Assembly (NCBI GenBank): GCA_963738305.1
Contig: CAVTVU010000001.1
Span: forward strand, 1,302,001 to 1,366,000
Source of the DNA: JBBRHQ01 sp963738305
GTDB lineage: Bacteria; Actinomycetota; Thermoleophilia; Solirubrobacterales; 70-9
Direction of reading: 5' to 3'
DNA: 64,000 nucleotides
Each line of letters opens with the position of its first letter. The stretch's first letter is position 1. The position numbers and the translations under genes are program-made. This document shows, piece after piece, positions 1 to 8,251 of this stretch. The notes beneath the pieces are model-generated. The model saw only the letters and a program-made list of their open reading frames with translations. It did no database searches and was not told the origin of the DNA.

Positions 1-197
1 TGCGCACCGGCCGGGACGTCCAGGACGGGGCACTCGCGGAGCACAACGGCGATCCCCCATTTTTCCTGGAGACCAGCCGCCCCGGGATCTTCGCGGTCGG
101 CGATGTCCGTTCCGGATCGATCAAGCGCGTCGCCTCCGCGGTCGGCGAGGGGTCAATGGCGGTCCGCCTGGTCCACGACCGACTCGCCGCCCTCTAG
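1..197 (+). CDS. FAD-dependent pyridine nucleotide-disulfide oxidoreductase, C-terminal end (thioredoxin reductase-like)
   Basis: The open frame enters from the left edge, read from base 3, and stops at TAG 195-197, so only about 64 residues are present. The end carries the FAD-binding motif of thioredoxin-reductase-like flavoproteins: GIFAVGDVRSGS followed by KRVASAVGEGS, which contacts the flavin and places the isoalloxazine ring. In actinobacteria such proteins, sometimes with a cyclic-nucleotide-binding domain, often lie near UBP-type zinc-finger genes, and one sits at 3603-3932 here. Substrate and the N-terminal part cannot be judged from this fragment. Family assignment is firm; thioredoxin as substrate is only possible. 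Confidence 0.8.
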   Translation, partial: RTGRDVQDGALAEHNGDPPFFLETSRPGIFAVGDVRSGSIKRVASAVGEGSMAVRLVHDRLAAL

Positions 198-300
198 CGG
201 CGGGCCGCTCGCCTCCGCCTGATCAGACGCAGCGGCGAGAACCGGGCCGGCGGTACCTCTGGACTTCGTGGAGACCCCGCCTTTGGCGACGGGGTCTCCA

Positions 301-1002
301 CTAGACAAGCTTCCCGAGGGCGTCGAGCGCAGCGCTACCCAGCACCACCTCGAGCACCACGCCGGCGACACCGACGATGAGGCCGACGACCACAAAGACA
401 AAGTCTTCGAGCAACACGCCGAGCGACAGCAGCACTATGCCGAGCGACGGCAGGGTGTCGAGTCCCGTGAAAGGCGGAGCGAGGAAGGCACCAGTGCACC
501 CAGCGATCACGAGCAACCCAAAGACGCTATTGCTGAGACGATGGTCAAACAGGAAGCGCAGGCGGGGACGGGAGAAGCGCTCGAGCCGGCGGATCATCTT
601 CAGGAGGCCAGTGAGGAAGCGCTGCTGCTTTTCGCCCGCCAGGTCGAGCTTGCACCAGCGCTGCGGCAGCCAGATCTTCTCGCGGCCGATTATCAACTGA
701 AGCGCCAGCAGTGCGGCGACGAGCTCGAAAACGTGTGTGACGCCGCCGGTCGGTAGCGGCAGCGCCGGTACGCCGAGCAGAACCACGAAGAGGATCGCGA
801 AGCTCTTCGCTTTGAAGAGGTCGATGAGGCTACCCACGGTCTTGTAGCCATCGATCCGCAGCCACCGTTCGAGCTGCTGCCTGACCTTTTCGGGATCCGC
901 ACGCGCCGGACTCGTGCCAACTCCCGAACCTGAGGCAGGGGGCTGCGAGGACTGCCGCATGTCCGGGGGACGATAGTCGTGCCGCTGCCGGGCCGATTTC
1001 AT
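301..1002 (-). CDS. exoD: ExoD family exopolysaccharide-related membrane protein
   Basis: A 233-residue protein with a polar N-terminus containing RADPEKVRQQLERWL and several C-terminal hydrophobic segments (LFVVLLGVPALPLPTG, FGLLVIAGCTGAFLAPPFTG, LGIVLLSLGVLLEDFVFV). The proline-rich LPLPTG loop and the LGIVLLSLG segment match the ExoD family, first linked to exopolysaccharide synthesis and alkali tolerance in rhizobia; the biochemical role is unknown. The chosen ATG overlaps the TGA of the upstream flippase-like gene as ATGA, with GGCGGA just before it, so the two are probably translated together. A longer frame starting at 1077 would run deep into the neighbour and is unlikely. Confidence 0.8.
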   Translation of the reverse strand: MKSARQRHDYRPPDMRQSSQPPASGSGVGTSPARADPEKVRQQLERWLRIDGYKTVGSLIDLFKAKSFAILFVVLLGVPALPLPTGGVTHVFELVAALLALQLIIGREKIWLPQRWCKLDLAGEKQQRFLTGLLKMIRRLERFSRPRLRFLFDHRLSNSVFGLLVIAGCTGAFLAPPFTGLDTLPSLGIVLLSLGVLLEDFVFVVVGLIVGVAGVVLEVVLGSAALDALGKLV

Positions 1003-2103
1003 TCCGCCGTTCGTGTCACCGGCGGCATCCGGACCCGCCCTCCTCCAAGCACCTCGACCTCCTGCCCCGGAACGCACGCCGCGATGTCATGCTCCTCGCG
1101 GCGCAGCCGACCGCGCAGCTTCGCCAGGGCGGGCAGCCCGACCGCGGCTGGGACCGCCAGCAGCAGGCCCCGATAGGCGAGCACGGCCACGGCAGCATCG
1201 GTCGCGTTGACGCCGTAGAGCACCAGAGCTCCGATCAAACCAAGATCGAGCCCGCCGATTCCGCCTGGGAGCGGGATCAGCCCGCCGAGCTGGCCGATGA
1301 TGTAGGCGAGGAGCAAGACCCCGAGCGGCGGCAGTGGGTTACCGAAGGCCGGGAAACACACGGCGAGCACGGCAACATCGAAGAGCATGTAGGCGGCCGA
1401 GCCGATCGCGATCGCCGGCTCGCGGCGCAACAGGGTCACAGCCTCCTCGACACCATCTCCCAGAGCCCAGAAGGCGGCTTCCACCTTCGGCCGGTGCGAG
1501 CGCTCTGCCAGCGCATGCGCGGCCGGGCGGGCGGCCAGCGCCAGCCCGATGGCCCCGATCCCCGCAAGCGCCGGCACGATCCCGAGCAGGGCATCGCTGC
1601 GGCCCGTTGACGACGCCGGCTGCCAGCGCGAAGCCGGCGAGAGCGAGGAAAGCGACGTTGGCCAGGCTGGTGAGCAGGAAGAAGGCCACCGTGCGACGCG
1701 CGATCTGGCCGCCCGGCACGCCCCCGCGGCGCAGGATCCAGGCGCCGAGAGCCAACCCTCCGGCGCCTCCCACCGAGAGCAGCGAGTTGGCGGCCAGCTC
1801 GGAAAGACCGATCTCGGCACTCGTCCCCCAACTCATGTGTTTGCAGAAGACGAAGCGGAACACGAGGACGTAGGAGGCGCACGAGAACAGCTCGAGCAGC
1901 ACCCCGATCAGCAGCCAGCCGGGCTCGGCCCCGGCGAAGCTCTCCCGAAGGGAACTGAGGCCCGGCAGAAGCGTGAGCAGGACAACCACACCCACGGCCA
2001 CCGCACCGAGCGCAAGCAGCGACCGCCGCAGCCGGGATCGGGAGAACTCTTCAGGCAGGGGCTCCGTGGAGGCGCCGATCGGCTGGATGGCTTCGAGCTT
2101 CAA
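999..2103 (-). CDS. Flippase-like (LPG synthase TM / UPF0104) membrane protein, frame interrupted
   Basis: Two overlapping minus-strand frames together give one polytopic membrane protein of about 367 residues. The first half, from TTG 2103, has the segments LLALGAVAVGVVVLLTLLPG and GWLLIGVLLELFSCASYVLV plus the loop SVGGAGGLALGAWILRRGG. The second half continues with LLGIVPALAGIGAIGLALAA and GQLGGLIPLPGGIGGLDLGL, which is diagnostic for the lysylphosphatidylglycerol-synthase transmembrane/AglD-like family. The change of frame falls at about 1600-1620. This family moves or modifies lipids or lipid-linked glycans; the soluble aminoacyl-transferase domain of MprF is absent. The shift looks like a one-base sequence error, but true inactivation is possible. 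It is translationally coupled to the ExoD gene. Confidence 0.75.
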
Positions 2104-2230
2104 CTTCTCTCGAATCTACTGCCGACTGTCAGCCATCGAGAACCGCCAGGTCAGCTGGCGCAGAAGCGCGGGGGCGGCGAGACTGTGCCACTCCCGCGCC
2201 GATATGCCACCCGCGTATTGTGGAGGTGAG
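2104..2230. promoter_or_regulatory. Divergent promoter region between flippase-like and molybdoenzyme genes
   Basis: This 127-base gap separates two genes pointing away from each other and must hold both promoters. A purine-rich GGAGGTGAG lies just before ATG 2231 and is a clear ribosome binding site. I cannot identify -10/-35 boxes or an operator with confidence. Confidence 0.4.
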
Positions 2231-2841
2231 ATGAGTGAGTTCGTATCCCGCGGATTCAGTGGCCGTCGGCGTGCACCGGATGAGCTCCGGCCCGACTTCC
2301 TCCCGGCCAGTACGCCGAGCCCGGCTTCCCGGTCCTCACCGCCGGCCCCACGCCGGAAGTCGAGACCGGAGATTGGCGATTTCGGATCGACGGCATGGTC
2401 GCCGAGCCCAAGGAGTGGAGCTGGGAGGAGTTCGCGGCGCTGCCATTCGAATCGGTGCCCTGCGACATTCACTGCGTGACGAAGTGGTCGAAACTCGGGA
2501 CGAGCTTCGGCGGGGTTTCGGTCGACACGCTGCTGGACTCGGTCGAGCCGCTCGGCGCCTACGCGATGGCGTTCTCGCATGGCGGCTACACCACCAACCT
2601 GGCGATCGAGGACATCAGCGACGGTAAGGCTTGGGTCGTCACCGAGCACGAGGGCGAGCCACTCCCGCGCGAGCATGGCGGCCCTGCGCGCCTGCTGGTG
2701 CCGCACCTCTACTTCTGGAAGAGCGCAAAGTGGGTCGCCGGATTGCGGCTGATGGACCACGACGAGCCCGGCTTCTGGGAGGCCAACGGCTACCACAACC
2801 GCGGCGATCCGTGGAGGGAGGAGCGCTATTGGAGCGACTGA
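2231..2841 (+). CDS. Sulfite oxidase-like molybdopterin-dependent oxidoreductase, frame interrupted
   Basis: The N-terminus MSEFVSRGFSGRRRAPDEL is typical of short stand-alone sulfite-oxidase-like molybdopterin proteins. The frame changes at about 2301-2310, after which the expected sequence continues (GQYAEPGFPVLTAGP, then IDGMVAEPKEWSWEEFAAL). The molybdenum-ligand region is intact in CDIHCVTKWSKLGTSFGGV, where the cysteine at about residue 79 should bind the metal. The C-terminal half (WVAGLRLMDHDEPGFWEANG) matches the family, which lacks the heme domain of eukaryotic sulfite oxidase. Length after repair is about 203 residues. A strong GGAGG precedes the ATG. The next gene is its likely electron-transfer partner. 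The natural substrate is unknown, and the shift is most likely a sequence error. Confidence 0.82.
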
Positions 2842-3551
2842 CGCAGGTCGAGCAACGCGCGCCGGGCAAATGGCAGATCAGTACGGTGACGTCGATCAAG
2901 ACCGAGACGCCGCGGGTGAAGTCGTTTCGCTTCGATCTGCCGATGTGGATGCCACATCTGCCCGGCCAGCACTACGACGTCCGCCTCACCGCCCCTGACG
3001 GATACCGGGCCCAGCGCTCCTACTCGGTCGCCTCATCCCCGCTCGACGAGGGAGAGATCGAGCTGACGATCGACCGGCTCGACGGCGGCGAGGTCTCCCC
3101 CTATTTCCACGACGTCGTCGTCGAAGGCGACGAGGTCGAAGTCCGCGGCCCATTCGCCTCCTACTTCGTCTGGAGGGGGGAGGAGCCGGCGCTGCTCGTC
3201 GGCGGCGGATCGGGCGTGGTGCCATTGATGGCGATGCTGCGCCACCGGCGCCGGACGATGCCCGAGCTCGAGATGCGGCTCGTCTACTCCGTCCGCTCGG
3301 CCGATGACGTGATCTACGCGGACGAGCTCGACAGGGACGCGGTCCTCACCTACACGCGCGACCCTCCGCCTGGGTGGGACGGGCACCGCGGCCGAATCGA
3401 TGCCTCGCTGCTGGCCGATGCGGTCGCCGAGGGTGGCACCGCCTTCGTCTGCGGATCGAACGGGTTCGTCGAGTCGGCCTCGCAGCTGTTGCTGGCCGCC
3501 GGGTTCGAGCCTCGGCGAGTGCGCACCGAGCGCTTCGGACCGACTGGCTGA
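2829..3551 (+). CDS. FAD-binding oxidoreductase (ferredoxin-reductase fold), partner of the molybdoenzyme
   Basis: A 240-residue flavin reductase. RSYSVASSP near residue 63 is the RxYS flavin-binding motif, VGGGSGVVPLMAML near 125 is the NAD(P)-binding glycine loop, and VCGSNGFVE near 208 is the C-terminal nicotinamide-contact motif. There is no [2Fe-2S] domain: the protein ends at RTERFGPTG. I chose TTG 2829 because GGAGGGAGGAG lies directly upstream and the start overlaps the molybdoenzyme stop by 13 bases, which indicates translational coupling; the longer frame upstream is only a shadow. The pairing suggests a two-component system in which this protein passes electrons between NAD(P)H and the molybdenum protein. 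Confidence 0.85.
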   Translation: MERLTQVEQRAPGKWQISTVTSIKTETPRVKSFRFDLPMWMPHLPGQHYDVRLTAPDGYRAQRSYSVASSPLDEGEIELTIDRLDGGEVSPYFHDVVVEGDEVEVRGPFASYFVWRGEEPALLVGGGSGVVPLMAMLRHRRRTMPELEMRLVYSVRSADDVIYADELDRDAVLTYTRDPPPGWDGHRGRIDASLLADAVAEGGTAFVCGSNGFVESASQLLLAAGFEPRRVRTERFGPTG

Positions 3552-3602
3552 GTGCGAGTCCGCGGCGTCCTAAACGCGGGTTAGGCGCGGCGCGCCAACT
3601 GA

Positions 3603-3932
3603 TCAGCCGCCCAGCGGCGAGGGCGGGATCCGAGTCTCGCCACGGACCTGCGGGATCTCCATACCGACGTCGTCGAGGAAGCAGAATGACCAAGACTCAC
3701 CGGGCTGGAGGGATCGAATCAGCGGATGCCCGGACTGGCTAGCGTGCTTCGAGGCGTGTTGATTCGGCGAGCTATCACAGCAGCCGACCTGGCCGCACTC
3801 GAGGCAGATCCGCAGGTGAAGCCATGGATCTCCGCTCTTCAGGCACTCCTCGCAGCCATCGACCGCCTCGGGAAGCTCGGTCACCTTGACGTGGTTGAGG
3901 TGATCGCAGCCGGCGATCATTGTCTTCAGCAT
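3603..3932 (-). CDS. UBP-type zinc finger domain protein
   Basis: A small protein of about 109 residues made almost wholly of a UBP-type zinc finger: CDHLNHV, then DGCEECLKSGDPWLHLRICL, then CGQVGCCDSSPNQHASKHAS and SGHPLIRSL. The ordered Cys and His pairs bind zinc. In eukaryotes this fold binds ubiquitin C-termini; bacterial copies are found in actinobacteria, often near flavoprotein oxidoreductases such as the one at the left edge, and their role is unknown. ATG 3932 is one choice, and ATG 3920 gives an equally plausible protein beginning MIAGCDHL. The frame upstream to 4013 has no conserved residues. Confidence 0.8.
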   Translation of the reverse strand: MLKTMIAGCDHLNHVKVTELPEAVDGCEECLKSGDPWLHLRICLECGQVGCCDSSPNQHASKHASQSGHPLIRSLQPGESWSFCFLDDVGMEIPQVRGETRIPPSPLGG

Positions 3933-4067
3933 CCCAGAGTCGTCAAGGCCAACCTGACGGCGAATAACCTGGGCCAATACCGATGATCGACAACGAACGC
4001 TGGCGGCGTCCACGACCCGCCTGCGCCCGGCGACGGTCTTGCCTTCGAGAGCGGCGCCGGCCGATGG

Positions 4068-5561
4068 GTGCTGGCCGTCGCCGTATTGGGATCAGGCATG
4101 GCCTTTCTCGACGGCACGGTGGTCAATGTCGCCCTGCCGGACATCGGTCGCGATCTCGGCGCTTCCACCGCTGCCCTTCAGTGGATTCTCAACGGCTATC
4201 TGCTGACCCTCGCATCACTGATCCTGCTCGGGGGATCCCTCGGCGACCGCTACGGGCGGCGGCTGATCTTCATGATCGGCGCCGGCCTATTCACCGCCGC
4301 TTCCCTTCTCTGTGCCCTGGCACCAAGCGTCGAGCTGCTGATCGCCGCCAGGCTCCTTCAGGGAGTCGGTGGAGCGTTGCTGACCCCTGGCAGCCTGGCG
4401 ATGATCGAGGCCAGCTTTCGACCCCTCGACCGAGCCAGGGCGATCGGCGCCTGGTCTGGGCTGGGTGGCGTCGCCACCGCGCTTGGCCCGCTCTTGGGCG
4501 GTTACCTGGTCGAGGCCGTGTCCTGGCGAGCGATCTTCCTGATCAACCTTCCACTGGGACTGTTCGTGATCTTCGCCGCAGGCCGCCACGTGCCCGAGAC
4601 ACGGGACCCGACGACCAGCGGACACCTGGATATCCGCGGCGCAGCGCTGGCGGCCCTCGGTCTGGGAGGAACCACCTACGCCCTGATTGAGTGGCCCGGC
4701 TCGGGAGCCTCGCCGCTGATCCTCACGGCCGCGATCGGAGGCGTCCTCTCGCTGATCGCCTTCATCATCGCCGAGCGCCGAAGCTCGAACCCGATGATGC
4801 CGCTGGGGATGTTCTCTTCGCGCCAGTTCAGTGCGGCCAACCTGGTCACTTTCGTCGTCTATGCCGCCCTCGGCGGAGTCTTCTTCCTGCTCGTCGCCTT
4901 CCTGCAGATCTCGCTCGGCTATTCCCCGATCGCAGCTGGAGCGGCTTCTCTTCCGGTGACGCTGCTGATGCTTCTGCTCTCCGCTCGCTCGGGCGCGCTG
5001 GCTCAGCGAATCGGGGCCAGGATCCCGCTGACGGTGGGGCCCCTGGTGATCGCCCTCGGCCTGCTGCTGATGAGCCGGATCGAGCCGGGCGACAGCTACG
5101 TCGCCAGCGTCCTGCCGGCGGTGATCGTCTTCGGCCTCGGCCTGACCCTGGTCGTGGCGCCGGTGACGGCGACGGTGCTCGCCGCCGCTGACGCACGACA
5201 TGCGGGCATCGCGTCGGGGATCAACAACGCGGTCTCCCGCGTCGCCGGCCTGCTCGCGGTCGCTGTCCTACCCTTGATCGCCGGCCTGACGGGCGAGGGC
5301 TTCTACGACCCGGCGACGATGACCGACGGCTTCCACGTCGCGATGTACATGTGTGCGGGGCTCGCTGCCGCCGGCGGGATCCTCGCCTGGCTGACGATCA
5401 GCTCCGAGGTGCTCGAGGCCGAGCCGGAACCGGGTGGCGCTCCGCCCACGCAGGTCCTGCACGATTTCTCTTGTGCCGTGGCCGGGGCGCCGCTGCGACC
5501 CGGACGCGAGGCCTCGTGCCTCCCGGTCGGGACTGGGCGGACCAGTCCGAGAAGCGGATGA
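4068..5561 (+). CDS. DHA2-family MFS drug efflux transporter (EmrB/QacA-like)
   Basis: A protein of about 497 residues with some 14 hydrophobic segments. LDGTVVNVALPDIGRDL is the DHA2 motif in helix 1, GSLGDRYGRRLIF is MFS motif A, and GGVATALGPLLGGYLVE is motif C of antiporters. This family exports cationic drugs, dyes or metabolites using the proton gradient. GTG 4068 starts inside the expected first helix (AGRWVLAVAVLG is open upstream without a standard start), so the true N-terminus may lie up to 25 codons earlier, hidden by a sequence error or an unusual start. The C-terminus ends in a hydrophilic tail. No adjacent TetR/MarR regulator is visible. Confidence 0.85.
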   Translation: MLAVAVLGSGMAFLDGTVVNVALPDIGRDLGASTAALQWILNGYLLTLASLILLGGSLGDRYGRRLIFMIGAGLFTAASLLCALAPSVELLIAARLLQGVGGALLTPGSLAMIEASFRPLDRARAIGAWSGLGGVATALGPLLGGYLVEAVSWRAIFLINLPLGLFVIFAAGRHVPETRDPTTSGHLDIRGAALAALGLGGTTYALIEWPGSGASPLILTAAIGGVLSLIAFIIAERRSSNPMMPLGMFSSRQFSAANLVTFVVYAALGGVFFLLVAFLQISLGYSPIAAGAASLPVTLLMLLLSARSGALAQRIGARIPLTVGPLVIALGLLLMSRIEPGDSYVASVLPAVIVFGLGLTLVVAPVTATVLAAADARHAGIASGINNAVSRVAGLLAVAVLPLIAGLTGEGFYDPATMTDGFHVAMYMCAGLAAAGGILAWLTISSEVLEAEPEPGGAPPTQVLHDFSCAVAGAPLRPGREASCLPVGTGRTSPRSG

Positions 5562-5883
5562 GCGAGGTTCCGGGCCCCAACCCGATCGCCGGGCGAACGG
5601 CCTTACCCCAGCAGTCGACCGGGAAGCGGCCTCTGAACGGCCCGAATCACCCTGAAAGGCGCCAGACCCGTTTTGGGGCCACCCCCAGCGTCGCCCTCTC
5701 GCTCGACCAGCCCAGCCACACTCCGCATGAGTTCGGGCTTTCCGGCGGTGGGCGGTGCCAGGCTCGAACTGGCCGACCTCCTGCTTGTAAGGCACGCTGA
5801 CTGCTGCGGTCTACTCCGCCTGTCGTGTGGTGGTGGGCCACCGCGGCGGCGCGCTCACCACGGACTTCGCGCTCTACCGACGA
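5562..5883. other. Non-coding stretch between MFS and ZIP genes
   Basis: No supported protein gene lies in these 322 bases. They contain a degenerate tRNA-like sequence on the minus strand at 5747-5821 and otherwise unremarkable GC-rich DNA between two convergent genes. Confidence 0.5.
5747..5821 (-). pseudogene. Degenerate tRNA-Val(TAC)-like sequence
   Basis: Read on the minus strand, the 3' half is tRNA-like. It has an anticodon loop CTTACAA flanked by CGTGC/GCAGG (one mismatch), a perfect 5-bp T stem GCCAG/CTGGC around TTCGAGC, then the acceptor strand ACCGCCC and ACC. The 5' half is poor: the acceptor strand AGGCGGA mismatches at both ends, and the D loop lacks the conserved GG pair. Anticodon TAC would make it valine. 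I read it as a decayed tRNA gene or a recombination scar in which only the 3' half was kept, not as a working tRNA. Confidence 0.5.
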
Positions 5884-6608
5884 CTAGCTGTTCGAGAGCG
5901 CCGCGGCAACAGCGAACCCGACTACGGTGAGCAGACCTGCGGGTCGACCTGCCTTGTTGCGTGCCTCGGGGATCATCGAGTCGATCAGCATCACCAGCAG
6001 CGCGCCAGCGGCGAAGCCATCTACGACACCTTGGACCTCGCCGGTGATTGAGTTGGCGATCGCATAGCCGAGCACGGTGGCCAGAGTGCATACGAGCCCT
6101 ACAGCCAGGAACAGCCGGAGGGTCTTCTTCCTTGGCGTTCCCGCTGCACTCATGTCGGCGGCCGAGCCGATTCCCTCCGGCAGGTTGGAAACGAAAATCG
6201 CCACAAGCAGCGCGACGCTGACGCTTTGACCACCGGCGAGCCCCACTCCAAGGACGAGTTGCTCGGGAACGCCGTCCAGAAATGATCCGAGAGCAAGGCC
6301 GACTCCCGCGACCTCGCCGCTCCTTCTACCCGCCTTGCCGGGGCTGGTTCGGGTGCGGCGCGCGATCAAACCATCGCCCAGGTAGTAGGTAAGTGCACCC
6401 AGGGCTAGCCCGGCCCCGACGGCGCCGGGGCTACCGACGCGAATCCCTTCCTCGGCCAGCTCAAAGCTGACCGCACTGATCAGGGCTCCGGCACCGAAAG
6501 CCAGGATCAGGCCGATCATCGTCGCGGGCCATCCTCGAGCGAAGGCCAGGATGACGCCGAGGACGAGTGAGGAAGCTGCAAGAGCGCCCAACCCAAGGCC
6601 GCCGCCAT
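5884..6608 (-). CDS. ZIP family divalent metal transporter, probable N-terminal frameshift
   Basis: A polytopic membrane protein of about 240 residues. FGAGALISAVSFELAEEGI, GSFLDGVPEQLVLGVGL and VSNLPEGIGSAADM carry the His/Asp/Glu-rich helix motifs of the ZIP zinc/iron permeases (ZupT-like), and DGFAAGALLVMLIDSMIPEA closes the protein. A TTG start at 6591 gives 235 residues. However, ATG 6608, one frame away, reads MAAALGWG and joins smoothly to ALAASSLVLGVILAF if a G is restored near 6587, so the real start is probably 6608. The family moves divalent metals into the cytosol. It stands alone, converging on the MFS gene. Confidence 0.82.
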
Positions 6609-6807
6609 CTCAGATCCTCCGGCCGGGCGACGGTTGATCCTGGACAAGCTCACTGCACCGCAGCGTCAGCCGTTCGGGCTTCAAGATCACGCTGACACTA
6701 CTTCCTCACCGCCGACCGGTCCGCTGGTTCCGGGGGCCGCCTGATCGCACCCCTCCGCTCTATGCCGACTGGACGAGACTCGATCCCGTGCGACGCGGAG
6801 TCTGAGC
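6609..6807. other. Intergenic stretch without recognised features
   Basis: About 200 bases between the ZIP gene and a broken secreted-type gene. I see no conserved protein frame, tRNA or strong hairpin. It should contain the ZIP promoter. Confidence 0.4.
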
Positions 6808-7289
6808 GTGCGCAAGGAGACAAAGACGCTCGACGTGAACGAGCAGGGCGGCGTCACCGCGCAGTGCCCGAGGGGCCAGCGGGTGGCATTCGGAGGGTTC
6901 GCCGGCGTCAACAAATTCAACCAAGCCCAGATGTTCATCGACCGCGCTACCCGCCCCAGCGGACGGGACCTGGATCGTCCGGAGCGTGCGGTCCGCCACG
7001 GTGACCGCCTGGAGCGAACCATCTCCGTCGGCCCCAACGACCAGAAATCGGTCACGGCGCGCTGTCCGCGGCATCATCCGGTCGTGGCGTGATGTCGAAC
7101 TGTGGGCCGCCTGCATCGCGGGAGCGATCCCCCGGAGAAGCTACGTCGAGGCGATCGAGGCAGCAGACTTTTGATATTCAGGCGGTGCGCCCGAACGACT
7201 ACAAGTTCATCTCCGGCCGAGCCCTGCAGGCGTCCAGCACCTACGGGGTAGAGAGCGTTTCCCTTTGGGCGCTCAACGCCTCCCCTTAA
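6808..7289 (+). pseudogene. Broken gene with repeated Cys-Pro-x-Gly type units
   Basis: The frame from GTG 6808 reads VTAQCPRGQRVAFGGFAGV and later VTARCPRHHPVV, two copies of a CPxG-containing unit common in secreted proteins of this lineage. The frame ends at 7092. A different frame (stop 7289) then continues with DIQAVRPNDYKFISGRALQA and VESVSLWALNASP. No signal peptide is visible. I take it as one gene broken by one or more shifts; whether this is decay or a sequence error is unclear. Function is unknown. Confidence 0.4.
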
Positions 7290-7420
7290 ACCCAGGCAGA
7301 CAGCGCACCGGCCCGATCCGCTGCTCGGCTTGCTGCCTTAGGCTGAGCTGATGAGCGATCCAGTCCACCGATTCAAGGTGGTCCCAATCTTTCGCATCAC
7401 CCCCAGAGACGAGTAGCCCG

Positions 7421-8248
7421 GTGCCTTGGTTCCCTGAGCTGTTCTCTGCACAGGCGCTGGCGGAGATTGAGGAGAGAGTCAGGCGGGAAGAGCTTGACAC
7501 CGTCCCCTACTTCGCCGGTTTGCTGACCGGCGAGACTGACGCATTGATCCAGTCCTTCGCCGGCGAACCCGAGGTTCACTATCCGGTTCGTGGCCGCGTC
7601 AAGGGCGAGCGGGCCTTCGCCGAATACGCGGCCGCAACCAAGGCTTGGCTGGAGCAACGCGAGGCCACGATTGACGACATCGCCCTCCTGATGACCAAGC
7701 GCCGCAGCGTTGGTGAGGCGGTCCTCCACCTCGGTGGTGAGGATGGGCGCGTCGATCTCCCTGTGGCGATCGTGGCCGAACGAAGAACCGACGGACGGAT
7801 CGAAGAGGTGCGGATCTACTACAGCAGCTGGCCGCTGAACGGCCGGCACGTGCACCGCCCGCCGCTACTGCAACCCGATGCGGGGTTGCGTGAGTCAGAC
7901 GTCGTCGGCGAGTACCAGCTTGCGCTGGGGGCGGGCGACGTCGACGCGATCATGGCGGCCTTCGAACCGGACGGCTACGCTCGCGAGCCTGCGGGTGGCC
8001 AGCACGTTCACACGGGAGCCGGCGGCCTGCGCGCCTTCTATGAGCGCTTATTTTCGAACGGGGGCGGCATCCCGCTGGAGCACTGCGCCGTCGTCGACGA
8101 CGGACGAGTTTGCGCGCTGGAGTACAACGTCGTGCGGTGGGGAGAGACGGACCTGCGGCCTGAGGCCGGGATCGCCGTCTACGTCCGCGGTGAAAGCGGC
8201 AAGCTCGCCGCAGCCCGCATCTACGACGACGCAGACCCGCCGCTCTGA
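7421..8248 (+). CDS. Two-domain SnoaL/NTF2-like protein
   Basis: A 275-residue protein built from two NTF2-like halves. The first (about 20-145) includes LLTGETDALIQSFAGEPEVH and GERAFAEYAAATKAWL; the second (about 160-270) includes YQLALGAGDVDAIMAAFEPD, ALEYNVVRWG and AGIAVYVRGESGKLAAARIY. The fold is a cone-shaped pocket used by isomerases, cyclases and dehydratases, and many members have no known reaction. GTG 7421 is the likely start. It converges on the SDR gene with only three bases between the stops. A fragment of another SnoaL-like gene lies at 14204-14368. Confidence 0.75.
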   Translation: MPWFPELFSAQALAEIEERVRREELDTVPYFAGLLTGETDALIQSFAGEPEVHYPVRGRVKGERAFAEYAAATKAWLEQREATIDDIALLMTKRRSVGEAVLHLGGEDGRVDLPVAIVAERRTDGRIEEVRIYYSSWPLNGRHVHRPPLLQPDAGLRESDVVGEYQLALGAGDVDAIMAAFEPDGYAREPAGGQHVHTGAGGLRAFYERLFSNGGGIPLEHCAVVDDGRVCALEYNVVRWGETDLRPEAGIAVYVRGESGKLAAARIYDDADPPL

Positions 8249-8251
8249 GCT

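Noticed and set aside
4287..5201. A 304-residue protein on the minus strand within the MFS gene
   Set aside because: It is a polar, Gln/Arg/Asp-rich mirror frame of a transmembrane gene with no domain, typical of GC-rich shadows. The same holds for long mirror frames under the helicase, hemA, kinase and fumC.
5747..5821. A functional tRNA-Val gene
   Set aside because: The D loop lacks the GG pair and the acceptor stem mismatches at both ends. Only the 3' half is sound, so I list it as a remnant.
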